Origin: Chloroflexus sp. Y-396-1
GTDB lineage: Bacteria > Chloroflexota > Chloroflexia > Chloroflexales > Chloroflexaceae
Direction: 5' to 3'
Assembly: GCF_000516515.1 (NCBI RefSeq)
Contig: NZ_KI911784.1
Coordinates: 3,696,633 to 3,760,632, forward strand
DNA length: 64,000 nt
The position numbers and the translations under genes are program-made. Below the pieces are notes generated by a model. It saw only the letters and a list, made by a program, of their open reading frames with translations, did no database searches and was not told where the DNA came from. Shown here piece after piece: positions 1 through 9,788 of this stretch (position 1 is its first letter; each line of letters opens with the position of its first letter).

Positions 1-162
1 GCTTATCTCGAAGCAGCCGATGAGATGCTGTTGCGTACCAGTACACCATATGCGCCGTGGACCATTGTTGAGGCGGAAGATAAGAAATATGCACGGATTA
101 AGGTGTTGCGTACTGCGGTCGAGGTGCTTGAAGCTGAATTGGGTCTGGTGAAGTTAGCGTAG
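1..162 (+). CDS. Polyphosphate kinase 2 family protein, C-terminal end (partial)
   Basis: Only the last 53 codons are in the window; the gene begins upstream and stops with TAG at 160-162. The visible tail contains APWTIVEAEDKKYARIKVL followed by a helical end. This matches the conserved C-terminus of PPK2-type polyphosphate:nucleotide phosphotransferases, where the WxxVEAxDKxxAR segment follows the kinase core. Members transfer phosphate between polyphosphate and AMP, ADP or GDP in the cytoplasm. The P-loop and lid are outside the window, so the nucleotide preference cannot be judged. It has no evident link to the polysaccharide genes downstream. Confidence 0.8.
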   Translation, partial: AYLEAADEMLLRTSTPYAPWTIVEAEDKKYARIKVLRTAVEVLEAELGLVKLA

Positions 163-165
163 GGG

Positions 166-594
166 ATGGGTATGAAGGGGCGATGGTTGTTTTGGCTTGG
201 GTTTGCGGTTGTTACATTGCTGGTTGCCCTCACGCTAGAGATAGGGCTTGGTAGTGGTGGCGCAGCGATGGGTATTGCTCTGAGTATCGTTATCGGAGGG
301 TTGATTCGACACTGGAAGGAGCGGATCGCCTTTTCGTGCCGGCTTAATGGGCCAGGACTGCATCCGTTGCAGGTGAGTGCGTTCGGCGTGATGGCGCTTG
401 GTGTGCAATGGTATTATGGGTTGGGAAGGGGCGCCGTTGCAACGTTGAGCGCATACTGGCCAGTGTTGGGTAGCTCGTGGTTTCCTTTACTGTTGGTCGT
501 TGCCGGTGTAAGCTGGCTAGGTATCCTTAGCGTGAAGAGCAGTTGTCGTGATGAACAATTGCTGGCGATGATGGGTGAACACCATCGGCAGTAA
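166..594 (+). CDS. Small hypothetical membrane protein
   Basis: The 142-residue product has hydrophobic segments at about residues 6-26 and 33-47, and again near 68-84 and 104-122, suggesting three or four membrane spans. No family is recognised. The start is 3 nt after the PPK2 stop, and a second ATG two codons later (172) is better spaced from the purine-rich AGGGGATGGG sequence and may be the true start. The close spacing suggests co-transcription with the PPK2 gene. The C-terminal tail is short and polar, ending in HHRQ. Confidence 0.6.
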   Translation: MGMKGRWLFWLGFAVVTLLVALTLEIGLGSGGAAMGIALSIVIGGLIRHWKERIAFSCRLNGPGLHPLQVSAFGVMALGVQWYYGLGRGAVATLSAYWPVLGSSWFPLLLVVAGVSWLGILSVKSSCRDEQLLAMMGEHHRQ

Positions 595-664
595 TACGAA
601 ATGAACCTGGGAAGGCCGGTACGTGTCGGCTGGGTAAACGGTTGTACAACGTTTGAGGCTTATC

Positions 665-2233
665 ATGATGAACACAATCTGGCATGCGCTTGAAGAGCAG
701 GCAGAACGGCGACCTGATCGGATTTTGCTCAGGTTTGCCGACCAGCAGTGGCGTTATGCAGAAGCGGCGAGGTTAGCACGTCAGGCAGCCGGTGTGTTGC
801 GTGATCTTGGTGTACGACCAGGTGATCGAGTGGGGCTGATGCTCGGCAACACGCCAGACTATCTCTGGGCGTGGTTTGGGTGTGCCTGTCTTGGCGCAGT
901 AGTGGTGCCGATCAACATCCACTTGAAGGGTGATGTGCTCCACTACATTCTTGACCATGCTGGTGCAACGGTGCTCATTATTGAGCCGCATTTGTATGAA
1001 CGGATTACTACGTTGCGCAACCAGTTGCCGACATTGCAACACGTGCTCGTGCGGGGTGATGGTGAACCGCTGCCCGACGCAATCGTCTGGAATCAGGCAC
1101 TTACTTCTGCGCAACCCGCCGATCCTTCACCTGGTAATGCTACCGATTTGCACAGTATTCTCTATACTTCTGGGACTACCGGTCCACCCAAAGGTGTGAT
1201 GCTCAATCATCATGCGTATCTCCATTCGGCAGCGCTATTTGCCGATGTCATGATTGGTGCGACCGCCGATGATGTGTTTGGTACAAGTTTGCCGCTGTTT
1301 CACATTAATGCGCAGGCGCATACGGTGTTACCCGCCATCCATCGCGGCACGACCATCGCCCTGATCGAGCAGTTCAGCGCCTCGCGTTACTGGCGACAAC
1401 TGGCCGATCTGGGAGCGACCGTGTGCAATCTGTTGGCGGCAATGATTCCGATCTTAATGAAGCAACCACCTTCGCCCGATGATCGGTCGCACCGGGTGCG
1501 GATCGCCGCCTGTGCGGCTACCCCACCTGATCTGTGGCGAGCATTTGAAGAGCGGTTTGGCCTGACGATTATTGAAGGGTATGGGTTAACTGAGACTACC
1601 GGTTTTTGTGTGGCTAATCCACGGTATGCAGTACGAGTCGGTACGTTTGGCAAGCCGATGCCAGGCTTTGAGTTGGCCATTTTCGGCGCCGACGATACCC
1701 CGCTACCGGCAGGTGTTCCCGGCGAGATCGTTATTCGTCCGCAACGAGAACATCTCATAATGATGGGCTATTATCGTCAGCCTGAGCAAACGGCAACCGC
1801 ACTCCGGGGGGGATGGTTTCATACCGGTGATCTGGGTCAGCTTGACGAGGCTGGGTACGCGGTCTTCATTGATCGGCTCAAGCAGTCGATTCGTCGTCGC
1901 GGCGAGAACATCTCCTCGTGGGAGGTCGAGCGGGCAGTGAATGCACATCCAGCCGTGCTCGAAAGTGCTGCAATAGGCGTGCCCAGTGAATTAGGCGAGG
2001 AAGAGGTCAAGGTTGTGGTCGTGTTGCGCCCCGGTGCAACACTTGATCCGCTTGATCTGGTGCGCTGGTGTGAAGAGCGGTTGGCCTACTACGCGGTACC
2101 ACGTTACATCGAGTTCCGCGAGAGCCTGCCCAAGACGGCGACTGAACGGGTTGAGAAGTACAAACTCAAAGCTGAAGGGATCGGTCAGGCATGGGATCGT
2201 GAGGCCGCCGGTTATCGGGTGAAGCGTTCGTGA
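665..2233 (+). CDS. AMP-binding acyl-CoA ligase (CaiC-like)
   Basis: The product of about 522 residues belongs to the ANL superfamily (acyl-adenylate-forming ligases), which activates a carboxylic acid with ATP and usually passes it to CoA. Core motifs are in order: the P-loop-like YTSGTTGPPKGVM (A3), EGYGLTETTGF (A5), the FHTGDLG aspartate motif (A7) followed by RRRGENISSWEVE at the hinge, and a C-terminal PKTATERVEKYKL where a lysine would serve adenylation. The hinge resembles crotonobetaine/carnitine-CoA ligases, but the substrate cannot be assigned. An upstream in-frame TTG (653) is possible; ATG 665 is preferred because GAGG (655-658) lies 6 nt before it. A strong hairpin follows the gene. 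Confidence 0.85.
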   Translation: MMNTIWHALEEQAERRPDRILLRFADQQWRYAEAARLARQAAGVLRDLGVRPGDRVGLMLGNTPDYLWAWFGCACLGAVVVPINIHLKGDVLHYILDHAGATVLIIEPHLYERITTLRNQLPTLQHVLVRGDGEPLPDAIVWNQALTSAQPADPSPGNATDLHSILYTSGTTGPPKGVMLNHHAYLHSAALFADVMIGATADDVFGTSLPLFHINAQAHTVLPAIHRGTTIALIEQFSASRYWRQLADLGATVCNLLAAMIPILMKQPPSPDDRSHRVRIAACAATPPDLWRAFEERFGLTIIEGYGLTETTGFCVANPRYAVRVGTFGKPMPGFELAIFGADDTPLPAGVPGEIVIRPQREHLIMMGYYRQPEQTATALRGGWFHTGDLGQLDEAGYAVFIDRLKQSIRRRGENISSWEVERAVNAHPAVLESAAIGVPSELGEEEVKVVVVLRPGATLDPLDLVRWCEERLAYYAVPRYIEFRESLPKTATERVEKYKLKAEGIGQAWDREAAGYRVKRS

Positions 2234-2259
2234 CATAAGGTAGTCTTCATCTTTCGTTG

Positions 2260-2296
2260 CCCCCTCTTGTTCTCACCAGATGAGAGCAAGAGGGGG
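2260..2296 (+). terminator. Rho-independent-like terminator after the acyl-CoA ligase
   Basis: Two 15-base arms, CCCCCTCTTGTTCTC (2260-2274) and GAGAGCAAGAGGGGG (2282-2296), pair fully with one G-T wobble around a 7-nt loop, and TTGGCTTTTC follows. It sits 26 nt after the ligase stop and separates that gene from the surface-polysaccharide region. Confidence 0.75.
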
Positions 2297-2731
2297 TTGG
2301 CTTTTCAGAAAGGAACGGGTCCCGTACCTCCAACCTCCCCCCTTCCTCTTCTCATTGTGGGAGGCAGGAGAGAGAGTCAAACGTGATCCATAGCAAGCAA
2401 ATTGAACTGCTGAAGCATAGCTTCGGGAGTCTACAAAATAAAGCGCGCTAACAGCATAGGTGTTGGGGGCGACGTTTGCGAGTGGTAAGGTTTCCGTCAC
2501 AATCAGAGCTGACAAAAGATGACAAAGCTATCATTGTTCTCTTCTTCTTTTTATAAAGCGTCGTCATACCTGTTTGGTAGGGTATGACTGTCTGACAAAC
2601 GCTGGAATGGTGAAAAGATCGCATAAGTGTTCTGCACGATACCACAATGGAAGCCCCGGCAGAAGTAGGGTATTTGCGTAGACGGTGAGGCTATTGTTTA
2701 CGCAGATCAAACCGCCAAACATCAGCACCAG
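2297..2731. other. Intergenic spacer without a recognised gene
   Basis: About 435 bp between the terminator and the AT-rich glycosyltransferase gene. It includes a purine/pyrimidine-skewed stretch near 2330-2380 and becomes AT-richer near 2520-2560, including a TATAAA (2552-2557) without a convincing -35 partner. No ORF with coding character, tRNA or insertion-sequence end was recognised. A promoter for the next gene is expected here but not located. Confidence 0.5.
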
Positions 2732-4366
2732 ATGGTTGGCATGAACCGAAGAAGGAGCAAGTTAGTGCACAATCAGAAGACGGTCGCCAATCAGCCATTT
2801 GCCGAGACAGGTGTTATGGTAAAGTGGAATACTTACGGGTGGCGCATTTATTTATTATTAGTACTGTTCATAGCCGCTGTGCTCAGACTTAGTTTACTCT
2901 CAATGATGGAGTTTCGCCATGACTCGGCATACTGGGCACTTGATGGGTATCGCATCTTGCAGGGAGATTATTATCCGTTAGTCGGTCAACAGGTTGGAAG
3001 TGTTCGTTCACCGCTATATAACGGTCCCGCTCTATCCTACATAACAGCAATTGTATTTGCAGTATTCGGTTACAAGCCGTTCTTCGTTTCGGCACTTATT
3101 GCGACGCTAAATGTATTTGGCGTCTATTTAGTTTATCTTGTAGGGTGTCGTCTTTATTCGCGCAATGTTGGCCTGATAATGGTAACGCTTGCCAGCGTGT
3201 CACCATGGATTGTGTTGTACAGTCGCATGTTCTGGCCGCAGTCGCTGTTCCCCTTTCTCATTCCGCTGGTGTTATTGTGCTTGATCAATGCGCTCGAAAA
3301 AGATAGGGTTATTGATTACACTTTGACCGGTATTTTACTTGGTCTAGGCCTCCAGTTGCACCTTTCAGTGCTAGCAATTGTAGGGACAAGTATGTTGATT
3401 TTGCTTATCTATAGTAAAACAAAATGGCAAGTATCATTTTACACTTTCGGTGTTGCTGTAGGGTATGCGCCCAATATTATCTACGACCTGACTTCAGATT
3501 TTGTTCACATCAAAAGTATCATGTTGCTTCCTTCTCTCCATGCTGTCGATGAGCCAAGAATCTTTCACTTCGCCAAAACGATATGGAATTTTTCCAATGT
3601 CCTATCAGGGCAAGGATTGTGGGTAAGTAAATTATCGAAGTCTCAGCACCTGCCGTCATTTATCGATTGGGGTCAAGGTGTTTTGTATTCGCTAGTATTT
3701 ATGATTTGTCTCGCTGCTATATTGTACTACATCGCCGGTGATTCACAGGCTAATCGGTTGCGTTTTAGAATTTCATATAAAGATGCAATAGTGCTGCTAT
3801 TCTTACTTTTACCTCTGGCCTATCTCTTTTTTTCAAGAAGTTTGATTCAGCGGCACTACTTCCTCTTTATCTATCCGTTGCCGCTGCTGGTGATAGCAAG
3901 AGGGTTTGAGATATTGAGTTCAAGGATTTTCCTCAAGAAAGATACTGTAAAAGTAAGATCGATCTTTTTGGTAGTTCTGACAATCATGTGTTTACTTAAT
4001 TTAATAACAATAGGGTACGCAGCGCGTTTTCTAGAACAGACAGGTGGTCAAGGAGAATATGGGACGGTTTTTGTTAACAAGGAGCGGGTGGCGAGTTATA
4101 TTGTCGAACATTCTAGTGGTGAATACATCGTCGATCTCAGTCATGTACAGGAGTCGTTACCGTATGTATTTCTCTTTCAGTCTCGTGGAAAGATTATTAT
4201 TGATGGTGATCATATGATTGCCGATACAATTCAATCTTATCCACCATCTCATCGATCACTGAAGTATCGTATCGTCGAGACTTATTACCATCCAGTCGTT
4301 GTCGAACCGGGAGAACAAATCGTATTTCAGGTACAAGGTATTGTTGTTCTGGCACGTGGTAGTTAG
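2732..4366 (+). CDS. GT39/ArnT-like polytopic membrane glycosyltransferase, AT-rich
   Basis: The 544-residue protein has a short basic N-terminus, then many hydrophobic helices from about residue 36 to residue 440 and a C-terminal domain of about 100 residues outside the membrane. The first extracellular loop carries EFRHDSAYWALDGYRILQG, with an acidic residue and an Asp after the first helix. This is typical of GT-C enzymes of the PMT/ArnT type, which use lipid-phosphate sugars as donors. The start is uncertain: 2732, 2741 and 2816 are all ATG, and 2816 would place the first helix right at the N-terminus. Codon use is visibly AT-richer (many TTA, ATT, GTA) than neighbours, suggesting acquisition or divergence. 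Acceptor and sugar are unknown. Confidence 0.7.
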   Translation: MVGMNRRRSKLVHNQKTVANQPFAETGVMVKWNTYGWRIYLLLVLFIAAVLRLSLLSMMEFRHDSAYWALDGYRILQGDYYPLVGQQVGSVRSPLYNGPALSYITAIVFAVFGYKPFFVSALIATLNVFGVYLVYLVGCRLYSRNVGLIMVTLASVSPWIVLYSRMFWPQSLFPFLIPLVLLCLINALEKDRVIDYTLTGILLGLGLQLHLSVLAIVGTSMLILLIYSKTKWQVSFYTFGVAVGYAPNIIYDLTSDFVHIKSIMLLPSLHAVDEPRIFHFAKTIWNFSNVLSGQGLWVSKLSKSQHLPSFIDWGQGVLYSLVFMICLAAILYYIAGDSQANRLRFRISYKDAIVLLFLLLPLAYLFFSRSLIQRHYFLFIYPLPLLVIARGFEILSSRIFLKKDTVKVRSIFLVVLTIMCLLNLITIGYAARFLEQTGGQGEYGTVFVNKERVASYIVEHSSGEYIVDLSHVQESLPYVFLFQSRGKIIIDGDHMIADTIQSYPPSHRSLKYRIVETYYHPVVVEPGEQIVFQVQGIVVLARGS

Positions 4367-4432
4367 TGGAGAGAGGCACGGACACGACTTTCATCTCTCT
4401 CAACAAGATCCTTCGGCGAGACTTGACGGTTA

Positions 4433-4456
4433 TGACATAATGACATAATGACATAA
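4433..4456. repeat. Three tandem copies of TGACATAA
   Basis: Perfect direct repeats of the 8-mer TGACATAA at 4433-4440, 4441-4448 and 4449-4456, about 85 bp before the start of the large propeller protein. An 8-bp period does not match one helical turn. The repeat may be a binding site or simple slippage; nothing in the sequence decides this. Confidence 0.85.
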
Positions 4457-4529
4457 TTCTCACCTTCACCCCTGTCACGTTCAAAGGTTGTTCAGGTTTT
4501 CTCTTTAGACTGGCGGTACCAGATATGCA

Positions 4530-4537
4530 GGGGGGGG
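4530..4537 (+). promoter_or_regulatory. G8 homopolymer acting as Shine-Dalgarno region
   Basis: A run of eight G residues ends 4 nt before the GTG start at 4542. No other purine-rich site is present, so the run presumably supplies the ribosome contact. A length change in the run would alter spacing rather than reading frame. Confidence 0.55.
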
Positions 4538-4541
4538 AACT

Positions 4542-7500
4542 GTGCAATCTACACAGAATGCTCGGTACTGGATACGGCTAACCGGTTCGTTTGCGATTAC
4601 ATTACTGCTACTCCTGCTCGTTGCTAATCTATTTCCACCCACACCGGTTTCGGCAACGATCCCTAATCGTCAGACGTGGTCTCACCAGCCAGGAAGCTGT
4701 CCACCAGCTCTGGAAGGAGCTGTATTTGGTCTTGCTGGCGATGCTTGCGGTGGTAGTGGTACCGGCTTCGATACCACCCAGATTTACGGTCATTCAATTA
4801 TCCGTGATAACTCATCGCCTGTTGCACCCTGCGAAGGTGGACGAACAACTGGAGTCTGTTACCGAATGTGGTACACCGGTTTCGATGCCTTTGGCGTTCG
4901 CCGTATCGGTCTTGCACTCTCTCCTGATGGCATTACCTGGACCCGTGTCGTGGGTCCTGGACCAAGTGGCAGTGTTCTCGGTCCTGGCCCATCTGGAAAC
5001 TTTGACAGTACCAATGTTTCCTTCCCTAGTGTCATTCGCACTGCGACCGGCTACCTGATGTGGTATACCGGTGGTGATGGCAGTACTTTTTCTATTGGAC
5101 TAGCTACCTCTTCTGATGGCGTGACCTGGAGTCGTGTTCCCGGCCCACTCAGCGGTGGGGCCGTGCTGCGACCGTCTGGTGTAGCCGGTACGTTCGATCA
5201 GAGTATCGTTGCGGCCTCGCGCGTGATCCGTGATCTTGCTACCACTACTGCACCCTGCGAGACTGGCCGCACTACCGGCCTATGCTACCGCATGTGGTAC
5301 CAGGGTATCGATAGTAGCAATCGCTTCTTCATTGGCTACGCCGTTTCACCAGATGGCTTGAACTGGACCCGTATCCCCGGGCCGGGAACCAATGATAGTG
5401 TGATTGGTGAAGGTCCAACCGGAACTTTTGATGCCCGCAACGCTGCTGTTGCTGCTGTTGTGAAGGATGGGCTGCGTTATCGAATGTGGTACAGCGCCCA
5501 GGATGCCAGTGGCGCTCATCGGATTGGGCACGTCGTTTCCCTCGATGGGGTAAACTGGGTGCGCCCACAACCAAACGATCCGGTCTGGAGTGGTAGCGAC
5601 GATCCCGGTACACTAAGCCCAGACAATGTCTGGAGTCCGTTTGTGATCAAAGAGGGGCTAAGCTACCGCATGTGGTACAACCATACCACTCGTGAAAATT
5701 CGCGTCGGGTGGGATTAGCCCAGATGACACCAGGCACACCACTGAGCGCCGTTGGCTTGAGCGGTCTAGGGACGGTCTATACAATAACATTTACAACTGC
5801 TGCACCAATTCCAGCCACCGGATACGTTCTCATCAGTCTACCGGCAAGTGTTGCAACATCAACGATTATACCGGTTAGCTTAAGCGGCTTTGGTAGCGGT
5901 GCAACGCTGACAGTAGAGGAGGGGATGCTCACCGATGCTGAATCAGGGGGAGATGCACGCGGAGCGTTATTGGTACGTCTAAGTGCTGATGCAGCTCCTG
6001 GTCCTAAGAGTATTACCTTTTCAATAAGCCCTCCGCCTGATGATGATACCACTGTTCTCGTGCAAACCTTCGACAGTCGTGAAGTACTCGAGTACGCTAG
6101 TATGACGATTGGGGCCGGTGGTGTAGCGCCGACGCCGACCAACACGCCAGCACCAACGGATACACCGACACCCACCAATACCCCGACGGCGACGAGCACG
6201 CCGACCAATACCCCGACGGCGACGAACACACCGACCAGTACAGCTACTGCTACCAACACGCCAACCAATACACCGGGACCGTCACCAACGCCTACACCAC
6301 CACCCGATCCAGCCCCAAACAGTCAACCATGGACGCAGGTAAATGGGCCATGCGCCGATGGCGCAATCTTCGGTGATGTGGACAGTGGCTGCGGTGGCGG
6401 CGGCACCAATTTCGATACTGAAGAAATCTTTCCACCAAGCGTCATACGAGACGAGGCATCAACTCTCCGTCCGTGTGAAGGTGGTCGTACTAGTGGTATC
6501 TGTTATCGAATGTGGTACGTTGGAGTCGATAATCCTACCGATGCCAATCGTCGGATCGGTTATGCGGTTTCACCCGACGGGATTACCTGGACTCGTGTGC
6601 CTGGCCCACTAACCGATGGGGCCGTCTTTGCAGGTTCTGGTATCTCTGGTCGCTTCGACGAATTTGGTGTCTCTACGATGTACGTCATTCGATATGGCAG
6701 TGTCTTTCGCATGTACTATACTGGATTTTCGGCTCGTGGGGTAATTGATAGCATCGGTCTTGCGGAATCAACGGATGGTATCAATTGGACACGAGTAAAC
6801 GGCCCTTTCTCTAACGGTGCAGTTGTAGCACCATCCAGGATTATTGGACAATTTGACACCAGTTATGTAGTCGCGCCAGTCGTGCTAGTCGATAATGCCT
6901 CGCCGATAGCTCCGTGTGAGAGTGGACGAACCAGCGGGGTATGCCATCGGATGTGGTTTGAAGGGGTCACAACTTCCCCCAGTTACACCTTCCGCATTGG
7001 CTACGCTGTCTCGCCTGATGGCATTAATTGGACCCGTATGCCGCTTTACAGCGACGGATCGGTCGTTCAACCTGGCCCCTTCGGTGACTTTGATGACAAT
7101 AACGTTGGTGTGCCAATGGTTATCAAAGACGGAGCCATCTACCGAATGTGGTTTGAAGCGAATGGCTATACCGCTGGCTACACCACCGGCTACCTCGTTT
7201 CCACCGATGGACGTAACTGGATTCGGGCCACACCTAACACGCCAGTCTGGACCGGGACAATGGATAGCATCAACGTTGGGACACCTGATGAGGTCTGGGC
7301 AGTGCGTGTCCTGAAAGAAGGCCCATCTTACCGGATGTATTACACCACCAGTACTCGCCCTAATGCCCGTCGTTTTGCTTTGGCAACAATGACGCCGGGT
7401 AGTCCTTTAGGGGTCAGTGTTGAGCAAACAGGAACAACTTATACGCTGTCATTTACGACAGGGTCTATTCCGGCTGGTGGAAGCGTTTTGATCACCTTAC

Positions 7501-9467
7501 CGCCGAACATTCCGCTCAGTGCAGTAAGTATCGGGGCAGTCAGTGGGTTTGGTAGTGGTGCAGCATTCGTTGCTGATCCGGCGGCAGTGACTGATGCAGT
7601 CACGGCAGGTGTAGCCCGTGGCGCGTTACTGCTTCGTCTCCCGGCCGGTGCGCCTGCTGGGGATAAGAGCATTACTTTTACCCTGAGCGGATTAAGCTCC
7701 GATACCTCAGCTCTGGTGCAGGTCTTTAATGCCCGTGAAGTAATTGGGTATGAAGCAGTAGAGTTGCCTCTCATACCGCCAAGTCCGACCCCGACCAACA
7801 CGCCGACGGCGACGAACACGCCCACGCCGACCGAGACCCCGACCAACACCCCGACGGCGACCAACACGCCGACGGCGACCAATACCCCGACCAGTACACC
7901 GACGGCGACGAACACGCCCACGCCGACCGAGACCCCGACCAACACGCCGACGGAGACCAACACGCCGACCAACACACCGACGGCGACCAACACGCCGACC
8001 AGCACCCCGACGGCGACTAATACGCCGACCAGTACACCGACGGCGACGAACACGCCGACGGCGACCAACACACCGACCAGCACCCCGACGGCGACGAACA
8101 CGCCGACGGCGACCAATACCCCGACCAGTACACCGACGGCGACGAACACGCCGACCAGCACCCCGACGGCGACCAGTACGCCGACGGCGACCAACACGCC
8201 GACGGTGACCGACACGCCCACGCCGACCGAGACCCCGACCAACACGCCGACGGCGACCAACACGCCGACGGCGACCAACACGCCGACCAACACGCCGACG
8301 GCGACCAACACGCCGACCAACACGCCGACGGCGACCAACACGCCGACGGCGACCAACACGCCGACGGTGACCGACACGCCGACGGTGACCGACACGCCCA
8401 CGCCGACCGAGACCCCGACCAACACGCCGACGGCGACGAACACGCCGACGGTGACCAACACGCCGACCAACACGCCGACGGCGACCAACACGCCGACCAG
8501 CACCCCGACGGCGACGAACACGCCGACGGCGACCAACACGCCGACCAACACGCCGACGGCGACCAATACCCCGACCAACACACCGACGGCGACGAACACG
8601 CCGACCAGCACGCCGACGGCGACGAACACGCCCACGCCGACCGAGACCCCGACCAACACACCGACGGCGACCAACACGCCGACGGTGACCAGTACGCCGA
8701 CCAACACCCCGACGGCGACGAACACGCCCACGCCGACCGAGACCCCGACCAACACGCTGACGGCGACGAACACGCCGACGGTGACCAATACCCCGACCAA
8801 CACGCCGACGGCGACCAACACGCCGACCAAAACGCCGACGGCGACCGAGACCCCGACCAACACACCGACGGCGACAAACACGCCGACCAGCACCCCGACG
8901 GCGACCAGTACGCCGACGGCGACCAACACGCCGACCAGTACGCCGACGGCGACCAACACGCCGACCAACACACCGACGGCAACCAGTACGCCGACCAACA
9001 CACCGACGGCGACCAGTACGCCGACGGCGACCAACACGCCGACCAGCACCCCGACGGCGACGAACACGCCGACGGCGACCAACACGCCGACCAACACGCC
9101 GACGGCGACCAACACACCGACCAACACACCGACGGCGACAAACACGCCGACCAACACACCGACGGCGACGAACACGCCGACCAGCACCCCGACGGCGACC
9201 AGTACGCCGACGGCGACCAATGCGCCGACCAACACGCCGACGGTGACGAACACACCGGCCAACACGCCGACGGCGACCAGCACCCCGACCAACACGCCGA
9301 CGGCGACCAACATACCAGTGCCAACGGTTGTTTCAGCGCCGGCTGTTTACCGATACTACATACCGATAATGTTCAATAGCTATAGCCGCTATCTGGTTAT
9401 TGATGAACGTTCGCAATTAACAACTATCCCAAGGAGTATTTGTCCAGAACCTGTTTGCCCGAACTAG
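4542..9467 (+). CDS. Giant secreted protein: two five-blade propeller modules on Thr-Pro-rich stalks
   Basis: The 1641-residue product starts with GTG and a signal peptide (hydrophobic core about residues 14-29). Two related modules follow, at about 40-525 and 590-1080. Each has five blades marked by a YRMWY-type motif ([37 protein letters not shown] in the first) paired with DGxxWTR segments. Five blades fit the GH43/GH32/GH68-like propeller fold, but no catalytic set was identified, so glycan binding is as likely as hydrolysis. Each propeller is followed by a beta-rich domain of about 120 residues and a Thr-Pro-rich linker: a short one at 529-590 and a very long one at 1080-1590. The C-terminus holds [10 protein letters not shown], a short aromatic/hydrophobic motif that may anchor it. 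A terminator-like hairpin follows. Confidence 0.85.
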   Translation: MQSTQNARYWIRLTGSFAITLLLLLLVANLFPPTPVSATIPNRQTWSHQPGSCPPALEGAVFGLAGDACGGSGTGFDTTQIYGHSIIRDNSSPVAPCEGGRTTGVCYRMWYTGFDAFGVRRIGLALSPDGITWTRVVGPGPSGSVLGPGPSGNFDSTNVSFPSVIRTATGYLMWYTGGDGSTFSIGLATSSDGVTWSRVPGPLSGGAVLRPSGVAGTFDQSIVAASRVIRDLATTTAPCETGRTTGLCYRMWYQGIDSSNRFFIGYAVSPDGLNWTRIPGPGTNDSVIGEGPTGTFDARNAAVAAVVKDGLRYRMWYSAQDASGAHRIGHVVSLDGVNWVRPQPNDPVWSGSDDPGTLSPDNVWSPFVIKEGLSYRMWYNHTTRENSRRVGLAQMTPGTPLSAVGLSGLGTVYTITFTTAAPIPATGYVLISLPASVATSTIIPVSLSGFGSGATLTVEEGMLTDAESGGDARGALLVRLSADAAPGPKSITFSISPPPDDDTTVLVQTFDSREVLEYASMTIGAGGVAPTPTNTPAPTDTPTPTNTPTATSTPTNTPTATNTPTSTATATNTPTNTPGPSPTPTPPPDPAPNSQPWTQVNGPCADGAIFGDVDSGCGGGGTNFDTEEIFPPSVIRDEASTLRPCEGGRTSGICYRMWYVGVDNPTDANRRIGYAVSPDGITWTRVPGPLTDGAVFAGSGISGRFDEFGVSTMYVIRYGSVFRMYYTGFSARGVIDSIGLAESTDGINWTRVNGPFSNGAVVAPSRIIGQFDTSYVVAPVVLVDNASPIAPCESGRTSGVCHRMWFEGVTTSPSYTFRIGYAVSPDGINWTRMPLYSDGSVVQPGPFGDFDDNNVGVPMVIKDGAIYRMWFEANGYTAGYTTGYLVSTDGRNWIRATPNTPVWTGTMDSINVGTPDEVWAVRVLKEGPSYRMYYTTSTRPNARRFALATMTPGSPLGVSVEQTGTTYTLSFTTGSIPAGGSVLITLPPNIPLSAVSIGAVSGFGSGAAFVADPAAVTDAVTAGVARGALLLRLPAGAPAGDKSITFTLSGLSSDTSALVQVFNAREVIGYEAVELPLIPPSPTPTNTPTATNTPTPTETPTNTPTATNTPTATNTPTSTPTATNTPTPTETPTNTPTETNTPTNTPTATNTPTSTPTATNTPTSTPTATNTPTATNTPTSTPTATNTPTATNTPTSTPTATNTPTSTPTATSTPTATNTPTVTDTPTPTETPTNTPTATNTPTATNTPTNTPTATNTPTNTPTATNTPTATNTPTVTDTPTVTDTPTPTETPTNTPTATNTPTVTNTPTNTPTATNTPTSTPTATNTPTATNTPTNTPTATNTPTNTPTATNTPTSTPTATNTPTPTETPTNTPTATNTPTVTSTPTNTPTATNTPTPTETPTNTLTATNTPTVTNTPTNTPTATNTPTKTPTATETPTNTPTATNTPTSTPTATSTPTATNTPTSTPTATNTPTNTPTATSTPTNTPTATSTPTATNTPTSTPTATNTPTATNTPTNTPTATNTPTNTPTATNTPTNTPTATNTPTSTPTATSTPTATNAPTNTPTVTNTPANTPTATSTPTNTPTATNIPVPTVVSAPAVYRYYIPIMFNSYSRYLVIDERSQLTTIPRSICPEPVCPN
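6126..6297 (+). repeat. Short Thr-Pro-coding tandem repeat (first stalk)
   Basis: Degenerate tandem units of the kind ACGCCGACCAATACC encode a stalk of about 60 residues between the two propeller modules. Unit lengths are multiples of 3, so gain or loss of units keeps the frame. Confidence 0.8.
7786..9312 (+). repeat. 1.5-kb Thr-Pro-coding tandem repeat (second stalk)
   Basis: About 1.5 kb built from ACGCCGACGGCGACCAAC-like 18-bp units and 12-bp derivatives, encoding TPTATN-type peptides with interspersed TPTPTET and TPTVTDT variants. The array has no stop codon in several frames on either strand, which creates long spurious antisense ORFs. Units stay in frame, so recombination should change stalk length without breaking the protein. 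Confidence 0.95.
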
Positions 9468-9472
9468 CAACA

Positions 9473-9501
9473 AGAGGGGCGAAAGCCGCATTCGCCCCTC
9501 T
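9473..9501 (+). terminator. Hairpin after the propeller protein gene
   Basis: Perfect 11-bp arms AGAGGGGCGAA (9473-9483) and TTCGCCCCTCT (9491-9501) enclose a 7-nt loop, 5 nt after the stop codon. The T-tract is missing, so it may act as a terminator, an mRNA stabiliser, or both. It implies a separate promoter for the next gene between 9502 and 9788. TTGGCA (9526-9531) and TATAGA (9552-9557) are there, but the 20-bp spacing is poor. Confidence 0.65.
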
Positions 9502-9788
9502 GTCACCACCTAAACGACATGGTGATTGGCAAACAACAGCACTTTGTTCACTATAGATAACCGATTGATTTAGTAGCTATTCAACCGATTCTGCTGGGTT
9601 AAAGGTGTCAAGTGTCTCGTTATCGTCATTATCAACGGGGTAACACTTGCTTAGCAAGACCACAACACATGTCAGTTGAAGAATATAGATGGTACCATTT
9701 CTTCTATATGGGTGCACATCCCGGCTCAGTCGATGTCGAAAAGTTTCGGACAAACGCAGTGATGTTCACTCCAGAACGGAGCGGGCGA

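Noticed and set aside
8017-9324. 435-codon minus-strand ORF rich in Cys, Trp and Ser
   Set aside because: It is the third-frame image of the Thr-Pro repeat; the plus-strand frame has a signal peptide and recognisable domains.
9612-9788. Upstream extension of the LamG protein gene from GTG 9612
   Set aside because: It would put about 60 residues in front of a clear signal peptide; ATG 9789 has a good ribosome site.
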